Shown here: in pieces, positions 26,605-34,994 of the stretch | How the letters are laid out: every line of letters starts with the position of its first letter | Numbering within the stretch: the stretch's first letter is position 1 | NCBI GenBank assembly: GCA_035547755.1 | Contig: DASZUG010000014.1 | Span: forward strand, 62,001 to 126,000 | Direction: 5' to 3' | Length of the DNA stretch: 64,000 nucleotides | Origin: Mesorhizobium_L sp035547755 | GTDB taxonomy: Bacteria > Pseudomonadota > Alphaproteobacteria > Rhizobiales > Rhizobiaceae | Made by a program: the position numbers and the translations under genes | The notes under the pieces: generated by a model | What the model was told of the DNA's origin: nothing | The model's input: the letters and a program-made list of their open reading frames with translations, nothing else | Database searches by the model: none

Positions 26605-27711
26605 TCAGGCCTTGAAACCCGGAATGGCGAGTGGGTTGGCCTCGATCGCCGCGCGGTCGGGCGTATCGGTCCGGGGAGCGCTGGTGATCGCCGCGAAGAG
26701 GCGGCGCACATAATCTTCCGGCATGTCCATGGTGATGAGGACGAGGCGCACGCCGCGCTTGTCGTCGGGCCAGGCGGGGAGCCGCACCGGTGGATGGAAA
26801 AGCGACTGCACGCCATGGATGACGAGCGGACGGGACCGGTCCTCGATGGTCTCCACAATCCCCTTCATGCGCAGCAGATGCTCGCCCTCGGTCGAGCCCA
26901 GAATATCGATGAAGGTCTCGATCGCCGACCGCGGGACCGGGCCGTCATGGACCAGCGAGAAAGTCCGGATGCGCTCATCATGTCGATGCCCGGCATGGTC
27001 GTGATGCGGATCATGACCGTGCGCAAGGTCATGCACAGCTTCCTCGTGGAGCCAACGTCCCACATCCGCGATCTTCCTGGCGGGATCGTAAAGGCCGCAA
27101 TTGAAGAGGAGCGCGGGATCGACACGGCCGTCCGCACTTTCGATGAGAGAGGCCGACGGATTCAGTCTGGCGATCCTGTCCTTCAGTTCGTCGAGGCCTT
27201 CCTTACCCTCGGCAATATCCGTCTTGGTCAGGATGATCCTGTCGGCGACGGCGATTTGCCGCACCGCTTCTTCGTGGCGGTCGAGCACTGCCGCTCCATT
27301 GACGGCATCGACAGTGGCGATCACGCCATCAAGCCGGAAGGACTGGACGAGCGCGGGGTGCGCCATCAGGGATTGGAGAACGGGAACGGGATCGGCAAGG
27401 CCGCTCGTTTCGATAACCACCCGCTTGAGCGGTGCGATGCGGCCGGTCTGGACGCGATCGACGAGGTCGGCCAGCGTGTCGATCAGGTCCCCCCTGACAG
27501 TGCAGCACAGACAACCGTCGGACAATTCGATCACGCCGTCCGTCGAGCGCTCGACAAGAAGGTGGTCGATCGAGACTTCGCCGAACTCGTTGATGACGAC
27601 GGCCGTGTGCGCCAGCGCCGGTTCTTTCAGCAGCCGGTTCAGGAGCGTCGTCTTTCCGGAACCGAGAAAGCCCGTCAGGATGGTCGCGGCGATCGGTTCC
27701 ATGCCGATCAT
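26605..27711 (-). CDS. COG0523/CobW-type GTP-binding metallochaperone
   Basis: This 368-residue G3E GTPase has the P-loop GFLGSGKTT (14-22), the metal-binding CLCC motif (Cys67, Cys69, Cys70) and a histidine-rich stretch HGHDPHHDHAGHRHDE around the middle. The C-terminal CobW_C domain follows. These proteins deliver zinc, cobalt or other metals to client enzymes. The His-rich insert suggests zinc or nickel, but the client is unknown. Its ATG overlaps the stop of the D,D-carboxypeptidase gene, so expression is coupled. A second in-frame ATG lies three codons later. Confidence 0.9.
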   Translation of the reverse strand: MIGMEPIAATILTGFLGSGKTTLLNRLLKEPALAHTAVVINEFGEVSIDHLLVERSTDGVIELSDGCLCCTVRGDLIDTLADLVDRVQTGRIAPLKRVVIETSGLADPVPVLQSLMAHPALVQSFRLDGVIATVDAVNGAAVLDRHEEAVRQIAVADRIILTKTDIAEGKEGLDELKDRIARLNPSASLIESADGRVDPALLFNCGLYDPARKIADVGRWLHEEAVHDLAHGHDPHHDHAGHRHDERIRTFSLVHDGPVPRSAIETFIDILGSTEGEHLLRMKGIVETIEDRSRPLVIHGVQSLFHPPVRLPAWPDDKRGVRLVLITMDMPEDYVRRLFAAITSAPRTDTPDRAAIEANPLAIPGFKA

Positions 27712-28838
27712 TGCACCGCCGCGGCCTGGGTGCGAACGGAGGCCTTTTCCGTCGGGACATAATCGGGCCGCGGCGTCGGGATGGGGACATTGGCGTACAC
27801 CGGCTCCGGCGGCAGGCCGCCGGGTCCCGTGGCGCCGCCGAGGCTGACCATGACCACTTTCGGATCATGATCCATCTTGTGGATGAAGGCCGATTTGAGG
27901 ACGGGTTTTCCGTTTTCGCCGAGTTCCGACGCCCGTTCCTTCCTGGCTTCCTTGGAGCAGACGGCGTCGCTCATGTCCGTCGCCTGGTCCTGCCCGGGCC
28001 CGTAGGGCTGGAGCGAGGCGATTGTGGGCATGGTGTTGCTTTCCGCCATGCCGAAGCCGCGCTGCAGCAGCGCCGCGGCCTTCTCGGCACGGTCCGCGAG
28101 CGAAAACGCGCCGAGCACGATCGCGCCCAGGGTCTTGCCGTCGCGGGTGGCGGTGCCGATGAAGTTGAAGCCGCCGGCGCAGATGAAGCCCGTCTTCATC
28201 CCGTCAGCGCCGTCGAAGCGGCCGAGCAGGACGTTGATATTGGGGATGACCTTCTTGCCGAGGCCGACCGCCTCGATCCTGAAATAATTCTCATATTGCG
28301 GGAATTGCCGGCGAATCGCGGAAACCAGGATCGCGAGATCATGCGCGGTGGTGTAGTTCTCCGGATCGAAGAGGCCGTTCGGATTGGTGTAATGCGTGCC
28401 GGTCATGCCGAGCCGTTGGGCCTCGGCATTCATCTGGTCGACGAAAGCCGCCTCGGAACCGCCGATATTTTCTCCCACCGCCATCGCAATATCATTGGCG
28501 GATTTGACCAGCATCAGTTTGAGCGCCGCATCGAGCGTTATGACGGTGCCGGACTTCAGGCCGATCTTCGATGGGGGCTGGTGCGCCGCGTTCCTGGTGA
28601 TCCTGACGGGGGACAGAAGCGTCACCTTGCCGCTCTGCAGGGCCTCGAAGGCCACGTAAGTGGTCATCAGCTTGGTCAGCGAGGCCGGATACCAGCGCGC
28701 GAAAGCGTCGTTCTGGAGCAGGATGCGGCCGTCATTGACGTCGAAAAGCATATAAGGCTCGTCGGCGTGAGCCGCGGAGGCCATCAATGAAAACAGGAGA
28801 AGTGTCGCGCCGAGAAGGCGCCGTCCCAGCCTAATCAA
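27708..28838 (-). CDS. D-alanyl-D-alanine carboxypeptidase (PBP5/6-type)
   Basis: This 376-residue serine peptidase trims the terminal D-Ala from peptidoglycan pentapeptides. It has a signal peptide (about 25 residues, ending AHA before DEPYM), the SxxK active site at Ser53-Lys56 (PASLTKLMT), the SxN motif KSANDIA and KTG in DGMKTGF. The C-terminal region is shorter and more proline-rich than in enteric PBP5, ending without an obvious amphipathic anchor. The downstream metallochaperone start overlaps its stop. Confidence 0.92.
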   Translation of the reverse strand: MIRLGRRLLGATLLLFSLMASAAHADEPYMLFDVNDGRILLQNDAFARWYPASLTKLMTTYVAFEALQSGKVTLLSPVRITRNAAHQPPSKIGLKSGTVITLDAALKLMLVKSANDIAMAVGENIGGSEAAFVDQMNAEAQRLGMTGTHYTNPNGLFDPENYTTAHDLAILVSAIRRQFPQYENYFRIEAVGLGKKVIPNINVLLGRFDGADGMKTGFICAGGFNFIGTATRDGKTLGAIVLGAFSLADRAEKAAALLQRGFGMAESNTMPTIASLQPYGPGQDQATDMSDAVCSKEARKERASELGENGKPVLKSAFIHKMDHDPKVVMVSLGGATGPGGLPPEPVYANVPIPTPRPDYVPTEKASVRTQAAAVQ

Positions 28839-29035
28839 TCCGGTTGCCTCTTGCCGTTATTCTCCGAAGCTCTTCGAATCCGAGCACGATCGCGCCGGAA
28901 GGCGACCGAAGCCGATCAGCGACCCGGCCCTGCTATCTAGCGCATGTGTCGCCAAAATGGCAAAGTCGCGGCGATCACGTTTGTGAGCCGTGGTTACGAC
29001 CACCTGAATATTCCGACCAACGGGAAAGTTCGAAT

Positions 29036-30205
29036 ATGCCAATATTGAACCGCGCAGCCGAGATGCAGGACGAAATCGCCGGCTGGCGACGCCACATCCA
29101 TTCCAATCCCGAACTCGGCTTCGACGTGGTGAAAACGGCCGCCTTCGTCGAGGAGAAGCTGAAGGAATTCGGCGTGGACGAGATCGTGCCGGGAATAGGC
29201 AAGACGGGCGTCGTCGGCATCATCAAGGGCAGGCTCGGCGCCGGGGATGCGGTCGGCCTGCGCGCCGACATGGATGCGCTGCCGATCAATGAGATCACCG
29301 GCAAGCCCTACGCCTCGACGGCGCCGAACAAAATGCATGCCTGCGGCCATGACGGGCATACGGCAATGCTGCTCGGCGCGGCGAAATATCTCGCCGAGAC
29401 GCGAAATTTCAAAGGCCAGGTGGCGGTGATCTTCCAGCCGGCGGAAGAGGGCGGCGGCGGCGGCAACGAGATGGTCAAGGACGGCATGATGGAGCGCTTC
29501 GGCATCAACAGGGTCTTCGGCATGCACAATATGCCGGGTATTCCGTTGGGCGAGTTCGCCATCAGGCCGGGTGCGATCATGGCCGCGACGTCGGAATTCG
29601 ACATCCGGATCAAGGCAAGGGGCGCTCATGCGGCCATGCCGCATCTGGGCATCGATCCCATCGTCATTGGCAGCCAGCTTGTGCTGGCATTGCAGACCAT
29701 TGCCTCGCGCACCATCGATCCGGTGAAGTCCGTCGTCGTGTCGGTGACGAAATTCCATGCCGGCGATGCCTATAACGTCATTCCGGAAATGGTTGCCCTT
29801 GCCGGCACGACGCGCACGCTGGACAAGGAGGTGGCGGCGAAGACGGAGGAGCGCTTCCGCGAGATCTGCGCCGGGATCGGGGCGACTTTCGGCGTGACCG
29901 TCGAACTCGACTGGTATCCGAATTATCCCGTTACCTTCAACGACGCGGATCAGGCCGCGTTTGCCGCGAACGCCGCCAGGGAAATTGCCGGCGCGCGCAA
30001 GGTGAATGATGATGTCGATCCGCTGATGGGCGGCGAGGATTTTTCCTACATGCTGGAATCGCGCCCGGGCGCGCTCATCTTTCTCGGCAATGGCGACAGC
30101 GCCGGCCTCCATAACCCTGCCTATGACTTCAACGACGAGGCCATTCCACTGGGCGTCAGCTATTGGGTCAGGCTGGCGGAGAGTGCGCTCGCGCCCGGCA
30201 CATGA
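29036..30205 (+). CDS. M20 family amidohydrolase (hippurate-hydrolase-like)
   Basis: This 389-residue metal-dependent peptidase/amidohydrolase is of the M20D group, which includes HipO, IAA-amino acid hydrolases and N-acetyl-amino acid hydrolases. Metal-ligand motifs HACGHDGHTAML, PAEEGGGGGNEMV and the late GGEDFSYML are present. The start at 29036 is chosen because family similarity begins there (MPILNRAAEMQDEIAGWRR). It is divergent from the carboxypeptidase gene and followed by the tRNA-Arg. The substrate is unknown. Confidence 0.9.
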   Translation: MPILNRAAEMQDEIAGWRRHIHSNPELGFDVVKTAAFVEEKLKEFGVDEIVPGIGKTGVVGIIKGRLGAGDAVGLRADMDALPINEITGKPYASTAPNKMHACGHDGHTAMLLGAAKYLAETRNFKGQVAVIFQPAEEGGGGGNEMVKDGMMERFGINRVFGMHNMPGIPLGEFAIRPGAIMAATSEFDIRIKARGAHAAMPHLGIDPIVIGSQLVLALQTIASRTIDPVKSVVVSVTKFHAGDAYNVIPEMVALAGTTRTLDKEVAAKTEERFREICAGIGATFGVTVELDWYPNYPVTFNDADQAAFAANAAREIAGARKVNDDVDPLMGGEDFSYMLESRPGALIFLGNGDSAGLHNPAYDFNDEAIPLGVSYWVRLAESALAPGT

Positions 30206-30244
30206 TGCGCTCGGGGCGAAGCGCGTCACGATCGATCTCTTTAA

Positions 30245-30291
30245 GGGGCATGATTTTTGAAAGGCCGGCCCCGCTTCCGCGGATCACGCTC
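30245..30291. repeat. Degenerate copy of a rhizobial palindromic repeat
   Basis: GGGGCATGAT (30245-30254) and GATCACGCTC (30282-30291) match the ends of the well-preserved element at 50548-50596 at most positions, with a diverged centre. It lies between the M20 gene and the tRNA gene. Confidence 0.45.
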
Positions 30292-30348
30292 TTGCCGATC
30301 TATAAGGAGGTTGGCGAAAGGCGACGAAACGGTTATGAGGTGAGCCGT

Positions 30349-30425
30349 GGTCCCGTAGCTCAGCAGGATAGAGCATCAGATTCCTAATCTGAGGGTCGCG
30401 CGTTCGAATCGCGCCGGGATCACCA
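30349..30425 (+). tRNA. tRNA-Arg (anticodon CCU)
   Basis: This is a complete 77-base cloverleaf. The acceptor GGTCCCG pairs with CGGGATC (one G-T), the D stem is GCTC/GAGC, the anticodon stem TCAGA/TCTGA encloses loop TTCCTAA with anticodon CCT at 30383-30385, and the T stem GCGCG/CGCGC encloses TTCGAAT. The CCA end is encoded (30423-30425). It reads the AGG arginine codon. Such minor tRNA genes are common integration sites, but no integrase is seen nearby. Confidence 0.97.
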
Positions 30426-30554
30426 AATTTCATGTGAAACATCAATTACTTATGTTTTCAACCCAGAGAACTTAACGTGAACGTGCGGAACGTTTGCGAC
30501 TTCGTGCGATGCAGAAAGCCGCACGCTCACGGAGCTGTCTGTCCGCCATGCGTT

Positions 30555-31334
30555 TCACAGGAGCGCCGCGACCGCTTTCGAGCATTCCCGCAAGATATCG
30601 ATGACGCGGTTTCTGTAGCTTTCGTCGGCAAGGCGCGGCGCGCTGCCTGAAATGCCGAGCGAGGCGGCCTCTCCGCTTTCCGACCGTACCGGCGTGGCGA
30701 TGGCGGCGACGCCGGCCTCGAACTCGCCTACGACGAAGGCAAAGCCGCGCTTTGCCGTCAGCGCGATGTCGGCGGCGATGGCTTCACGATCCATCACGGT
30801 GCTGTCGGTGAAGCGCTCCAGCGGCGCGTTGTGGATCAGTTCACGCGATTGTTCCGGCGGACAGGCGGCGACCAGAGCCCGCCCGATGGCGCTCGGCAGC
30901 AGGGGCACCCGGCTGCCCACGGTGAAGCCGATGCTCGCCGGCCTGCTGTCGGCCCCGGCATGGGCGACATAAACGGCTTCGAAACCGTCGATCATGGCCA
31001 TGGAAATGGCGTCGGAAATCTGTTGCGAAAAGGCCCGCAGCACAGGCTCGATCGTCTTTCCGAACTGGTGCGCCTGGAGAAAACCGCTTGCGAGGACGAG
31101 AATCCGCGGGGTCAGCGAAAACACCCGTTCGTCCTGCTTCACATAGCCGAGATGGACGAGCGTCAGGACCAGTCGCCGGGCGGATGCCCGGTCCAGTCCC
31201 GTTATCCTTGCTATCTGGGGAAGGGTCAGGTGCGTCGCGCCCGTGTCGAACGCCTTGAGCACGCTCATGCCCTTGGCGAAGGTGAGCGAGATGTCCCGGT
31301 CGGTGATTTCGCGCATTCCGGTTTCGCGCTGCAT
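30555..31334 (-). CDS. IclR family transcriptional regulator
   Basis: The product has 259 residues, with an N-terminal winged helix (LTLPQIARITGLDRASARRL) and a C-terminal IclR effector-binding domain. The overall look is of the PcaR/PobR-type subgroup that controls aromatic catabolism. It is divergent from the ferredoxin-reductase-ligase cluster and so probably regulates it, likely through the inverted repeat at 31431-31469. GGGGAAAG precedes the start; a second in-frame ATG lies six codons later. Confidence 0.88.
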   Translation of the reverse strand: MQRETGMREITDRDISLTFAKGMSVLKAFDTGATHLTLPQIARITGLDRASARRLVLTLVHLGYVKQDERVFSLTPRILVLASGFLQAHQFGKTIEPVLRAFSQQISDAISMAMIDGFEAVYVAHAGADSRPASIGFTVGSRVPLLPSAIGRALVAACPPEQSRELIHNAPLERFTDSTVMDREAIAADIALTAKRGFAFVVGEFEAGVAAIATPVRSESGEAASLGISGSAPRLADESYRNRVIDILRECSKAVAALL

Positions 31335-31430
31335 CGGCTGTCTTTCCCCTCAACGACCGCATGAGTAGCCGTTGACATGCGAACGGTCGAGTCCCTTGAC
31401 AATCCTTCGTAGTCATTTACAACGGTTATT

Positions 31431-31469
31431 TAAATACCATTTGTTCGATTATAGCACGTTTGGTATTTA
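31431..31469. promoter_or_regulatory. Inverted repeat between iclR-type gene and ferredoxin gene, candidate operator
   Basis: TAAATACCA (31431-31439) and its exact complement TGGTATTTA (31461-31469) are separated by 21 bases. The A+T-rich arms sit in the divergent intergenic region, 20-60 bases before the ferredoxin start. The symmetry suits an IclR dimer or tetramer. A TTGACA at 31396 lies upstream but no convincing -10 was found at the right spacing. Confidence 0.5.
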
Positions 31470-31489
31470 TACGACACCGGATCAGGCAG

Positions 31490-31823
31490 ATGATGAGCAC
31501 AGTCCGCGTGATATTCAAGACCGCCGAAGGAGAGCGTATTGCGGTCGAAGCTCCTGTCGGGGGCACCTTGATGCAGGCCGCGGTCAGGAACAACATCCCC
31601 GGTATCGAAGCCGAATGCGGCGGGTCCTGTTATCTGCGCCACGTGCCATGTCTATTGTGACGAAAACGATCGGGCGAAGGTCGGCAATGTGAGCCTGCAG
31701 GAAGACGAAATGCTGGAGCAGACAGCGGCCGAGCGCCGCAACACCAGCCGTTTGTCTTGCCAGATCAAGCTGACGCCGACTATCGATGGTGCTGTGTTCT
31801 TTCTTCCGGAGACCCAATATTGA
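31490..31823 (+). pseudogene. 2Fe-2S ferredoxin, frameshifted inside the cluster-binding motif
   Basis: The frame from 31490 reads as an adrenodoxin/putidaredoxin-type ferredoxin (STVRVIFKTAEGERIAV through EAECGGSC) and then hits a stop at 31658. From 31635 the neighbouring frame continues as CATCHVYCDENDRAKVGN to a normal ferredoxin C-terminus with LSCQIKLTP, stopping at 31823. Dropping one base near 31634 rebuilds the expected C-x5-C-x2-C motif exactly. The repaired protein would be about 110 residues. The downstream reductase starts at a TTG overlapping this second stop, so the operon structure assumes the full-length gene. It may be a recent inactivation, a sequencing error or recoding. 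Confidence 0.8.
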
Positions 31824-33055
31824 AACCGGGGGCGGTTATCATCGGCGCGTCGCATGCGGGCACGCAGGCCGCGGCAGCCTTGCGCCAGTCCGGCTGGCAG
31901 GACCCGATCACGCTCATCTCCAACGAGGACGGCCTGCCCTACCACCGGCCGCCCTTGTCGAAGGGATTTCTCTCCGGCCAGCAGGCGGAGGATCAGATTC
32001 TTCTTCGGGGAGAGGGTTTTTACCGCGATCAGGACATTGCGCTTCTGAACGGCTCCGAGGTGACGCAAATCCTGCCGGAGCGGCAGCAGATCGAGACGGG
32101 TGGCGCGATGCTGCCCTACGCAGCGCTCGTCCTCGCGACCGGCGCTTCCGCGCGCAAACTCAGCATTGAGGGCAGTTCGCTGGAAAACGTCCATATGCTG
32201 CGCAGCCTTGCCGATTCGCGGCTTCTGAAGGAGCGCCTCGCGGCTGCCGGGAAGATCGTTATCATCGGCGGCGGCTTCATCGGCCTCGAAGTGGCGGCGA
32301 CAGCGGCCAAGGCCGGAAAGGCCGTCACCGTTGTGGAGGCGCAGGACCGGCTCATCGCAAGGGCGCTTCCGCCGTTTCTGTCCGCCTATTTCAGAGACCT
32401 GCATGCCGGCAATGGCGTCGCATTCAGGCTGAATACGCGGCTGGATCGCTTCAAGCAGGAGGGCGGACGTGTCAGCCATGTCCACCTCGCTGATGGAGAG
32501 AAGCTTGCCGCCGATCTCGTCCTTGTCGGCGTCGGCTCGGACGCCAATTGCTCCCTCGCCCGGCAGGCTGGGCTGGAGATCGCCGCAGGCGGCATTCTTG
32601 TCGATAGCTGCTGCAAGACGAGCGCTCCCTCAATCTACGCCATCGGCGACTGTGCCGCCCAATTCAACGACCACACCCAAACGGTGATGCGCGTCGAATC
32701 CGTCCAGAACGCCACCGATCAGGCGCGGATCCTCGCCGCGCATCTAACGGGCAAGCCGCTGCCGGCCAAAGGCGCCAACTGGTTCTGGTCGGATCAATAT
32801 TCGGCGAAACTCCAGATGGCGGGCATCATGCTGGACGGCTGCGACTTTGTGTTGCGCGGCGATCCGCAATCGGGAGATTTTACGCTTCTGCAGATGATGG
32901 ACGATCGTCTCGCTGCGGCCTTCTCGGTCAATCGCGCCGGCGATCATATGGCCGCGCGGAAGCTGATCGCCTCCAGCGCAATGCTCGATCGGGCCATGGC
33001 CGCCGATCCCGCGGCGCCGCTCGTCAAGGCTGTCGTCGAAATGGAAAAAGCGTAA
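31820..33055 (+). CDS. FAD-dependent ferredoxin reductase of an oxygenase system
   Basis: This 411-residue NAD(P)H-dependent flavoprotein of the putidaredoxin/rubredoxin-reductase type has an N-terminal FAD fold (VIIGASHAGTQAA), an NAD fold (IVIIGGGFIGLEVAA) and a second FAD contact (YAIGDCA). The C-terminal reductase domain includes ANWFWSDQY. The start is a TTG that overlaps the ferredoxin stop (TTGA). Its expected partner is the upstream ferredoxin, feeding a terminal oxygenase that is not in this cluster; the Rieske oxygenase at 15215 is a candidate. Confidence 0.9.
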   Translation: MKPGAVIIGASHAGTQAAAALRQSGWQDPITLISNEDGLPYHRPPLSKGFLSGQQAEDQILLRGEGFYRDQDIALLNGSEVTQILPERQQIETGGAMLPYAALVLATGASARKLSIEGSSLENVHMLRSLADSRLLKERLAAAGKIVIIGGGFIGLEVAATAAKAGKAVTVVEAQDRLIARALPPFLSAYFRDLHAGNGVAFRLNTRLDRFKQEGGRVSHVHLADGEKLAADLVLVGVGSDANCSLARQAGLEIAAGGILVDSCCKTSAPSIYAIGDCAAQFNDHTQTVMRVESVQNATDQARILAAHLTGKPLPAKGANWFWSDQYSAKLQMAGIMLDGCDFVLRGDPQSGDFTLLQMMDDRLAAAFSVNRAGDHMAARKLIASSAMLDRAMAADPAAPLVKAVVEMEKA

Positions 33056-33118
33056 TGTTGGCCAGTGCTGTGGCGCAGCGTGCGGCGTTGTGAAACCATA
33101 GCCGGGAGGAGAGAACGG

Positions 33119-34579
33119 GTGGCGCGGGATTCACGAATAAGGCTGGAAGGCGAACTGGCGCGATTGGGTCTGTTCACCGACGCGCAGCTTGACGCGGCAA
33201 ACGCGGCGCTCGCAAGGATCGAGGCCGAAGGCATCGAGACCGTCCGCGTCGTCTTTGCCGATCAGCACGGCATATTGCGGGGCAAGACGATCGTCGCCAG
33301 CGCCTTCGCATCGGCCGTCCGCAACGGCATCGCCGTCACCTCGACCCTTTTGTTGAAGGATACGGCGCATCGCACGGTGTTTCCGATCTGGGACGACGAT
33401 ATCGGTTTCGGTCAGGGCACGCTGACCGGCGGCGCCGACATAGTGATGGCGCCCGATCCGGCGACCTTCCGCGTCCTGCCCTGGTCACGCCATTCGGGAT
33501 GGGTGCTCTGCGACCTCTACCAGAAGGACGGAACGCCGGTCGTGATGTCTTCGCGTCGCATTTTGCGCGACGCCGTCGAGCGCCTCGCCGCGCGCGGCAT
33601 GAAATTCATTTGCGGGCTTGAGGTCGAGTTTTACGTCTTCCGCGTCAAGGAACCGCGCCTCGAGCACGCCGATGGCGGAATGCCCTGCACGCCGCCGGAA
33701 ACCAGCCTACTCGCGCATGGCTATCAATATCTCACCGAAGCGCGCTATGACGCGCTCGAAGAGGTGATGGACGATCTGAGGCGCGCCTGCCAGGAGATCG
33801 GCCTTCCCATCCGCTCGACCGAGGCCGAGTTCGGCCCGAGCCAGTGCGAATTCACCTTCGAACCCGATGGCGCGATGGAACATGCGGACGCCATGGTGCT
33901 GTTCCGCTCCCTGGTCAAGCAGGTCTGCGCGCGCAAAGGCCTTCACGCCACCTTCATGTGCCGGCCGAAGGTCGATTTCGGCATGGCGAGCGGCTGGCAC
34001 CTGCACCAATCGATCGTCGATATCAAGACGGGCGACAATTTCTTCATGCCGGCGGCGGATGGGCGGCTTTCGCCAGTGGCGAGCAACTGGATCGCCGGCC
34101 TGCTCGATCATGCCGCCGAGACCTGTCTGCTGACGACGCCGACGGTCAACGGCTACAAGCGCTACCAGGCTTTCCAGCTTGCGCCCGACAGGATCCAGTG
34201 GGGACGCGACAACAGGGGCGCGATGATTCGTGGCCTGATGATGCCGGGCGACAGGGCGAGCCGGATCGAAAACAGGGTCGCCGAACCCGCCGCCAACCCT
34301 TATCTCTACTTCGCTTCGCAGATCCTTTCAGGGCTGGACGGCGTCGAAAGGCGGCTCGAAGCGCCCGCTCCCGTCGAAAATCCCTATGCCAGCGATGCGG
34401 TCCGCCTGCCCACCAGCCTCATCGGCGCGATCGAGCGGTTCGAGGCAAGCGCGTTTTACAAGAAGACGCTCGGGCCGGATTTCGTCGCCTATCTCACCCA
34501 TATCAAGCGGTCCGAATGGGAACGCTATCTCACCACCATCTCCGAATGGGAGCAGCGCGAATATTTCTCGCTGTTCTGA
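33119..34579 (+). CDS. Glutamine-synthetase-like ligase (gamma-glutamyl amine/anilide type)
   Basis: This 486-residue member of the glutamine synthetase superfamily has the beta-grasp N-terminal part (VRVVFADQHGILRGK) and catalytic motifs GLEVEFYVF, TEAEFGPSQCEFTF, GWHLHQS, NGYKRY and IENRVAEPAANPY. The sequence is unlike GlnA and resembles GMAS/PuuA/anilide-synthase relatives that glutamylate amines. Placement with oxygenase electron-transfer genes suggests activation of an amine substrate before oxidation, as in isopropylamine or aniline pathways. The start is a GTG behind GGGAGGAGA; longer starts lack a site. Confidence 0.85.
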   Translation: MARDSRIRLEGELARLGLFTDAQLDAANAALARIEAEGIETVRVVFADQHGILRGKTIVASAFASAVRNGIAVTSTLLLKDTAHRTVFPIWDDDIGFGQGTLTGGADIVMAPDPATFRVLPWSRHSGWVLCDLYQKDGTPVVMSSRRILRDAVERLAARGMKFICGLEVEFYVFRVKEPRLEHADGGMPCTPPETSLLAHGYQYLTEARYDALEEVMDDLRRACQEIGLPIRSTEAEFGPSQCEFTFEPDGAMEHADAMVLFRSLVKQVCARKGLHATFMCRPKVDFGMASGWHLHQSIVDIKTGDNFFMPAADGRLSPVASNWIAGLLDHAAETCLLTTPTVNGYKRYQAFQLAPDRIQWGRDNRGAMIRGLMMPGDRASRIENRVAEPAANPYLYFASQILSGLDGVERRLEAPAPVENPYASDAVRLPTSLIGAIERFEASAFYKKTLGPDFVAYLTHIKRSEWERYLTTISEWEQREYFSLF

Positions 34580-34629
34580 GGGCATGATCCGGACAAGCGG
34601 CCGTCGCTTTTCCGAAAAGATCGAACTGG
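34580..34629. repeat. Diverged copy of a rhizobial palindromic repeat
   Basis: Starting at the last base of the ligase stop codon, GGCATGATCCGGACAAG and later CTTTTCCGAAAAGATC match the element at 50548-50596 in order and spacing. The right end has drifted. It is another copy placed immediately at a gene end. Confidence 0.6.
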
Positions 34630-34643
34630 GGGTATGAGAACCG

Positions 34644-34994
34644 ATGCCGCATTTCGTCATCGAATATTCACGAGGCATCGAAAAGACGGTGGATCTCGAT
34701 GCGCTTATGACGGCTACTCACGAGGCGGGCGCGGAATCCGGAGCGATGAAGGCCGAGGACATCAAGGTGCGCGCTATCCCCTACGACACCTTCCGTTTCG
34801 CCGGGAACATCGAGAGTTTCATCCACGTCACCATATCGCTTCTGGAGGGCCGGAGCGACCCGCAGAAGGAACATTTGGCGGTGCTTCTGCGGGAGCGTCT
34901 GGCGCGCTGTTGCCCCGACGTCGACAGCATCAGCATCGACGTCCGCGACATGAACGCGATCGCCTACAAGAAGCGGCTTTTACGTTGCCTGTAG
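34644..34994 (+). CDS. 5-carboxymethyl-2-hydroxymuconate isomerase family protein
   Basis: This 116-residue protein of the CHMI (HpaF/HpcD) branch of the tautomerase superfamily begins MPHFVIEYS, which gives the catalytic N-terminal Pro after Met removal. In known pathways CHMI isomerises a meta-cleavage product of homoprotocatechuate. Here no other homoprotocatechuate genes are present, so the substrate is open. Its 3' end overlaps the convergent NsrR-like gene by 15 bases. GGGGGT lies just before the start. Confidence 0.88.
   Translation: MPHFVIEYSRGIEKTVDLDALMTATHEAGAESGAMKAEDIKVRAIPYDTFRFAGNIESFIHVTISLLEGRSDPQKEHLAVLLRERLARCCPDVDSISIDVRDMNAIAYKKRLLRCL

Noticed and set aside
30349..31334. 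Integrative element at the tRNA-Arg gene
   Set aside because: No integrase is seen and I found no repeated tRNA 3' end in the flanking sequence; the following cluster may still be accessory, but that is unsupported.
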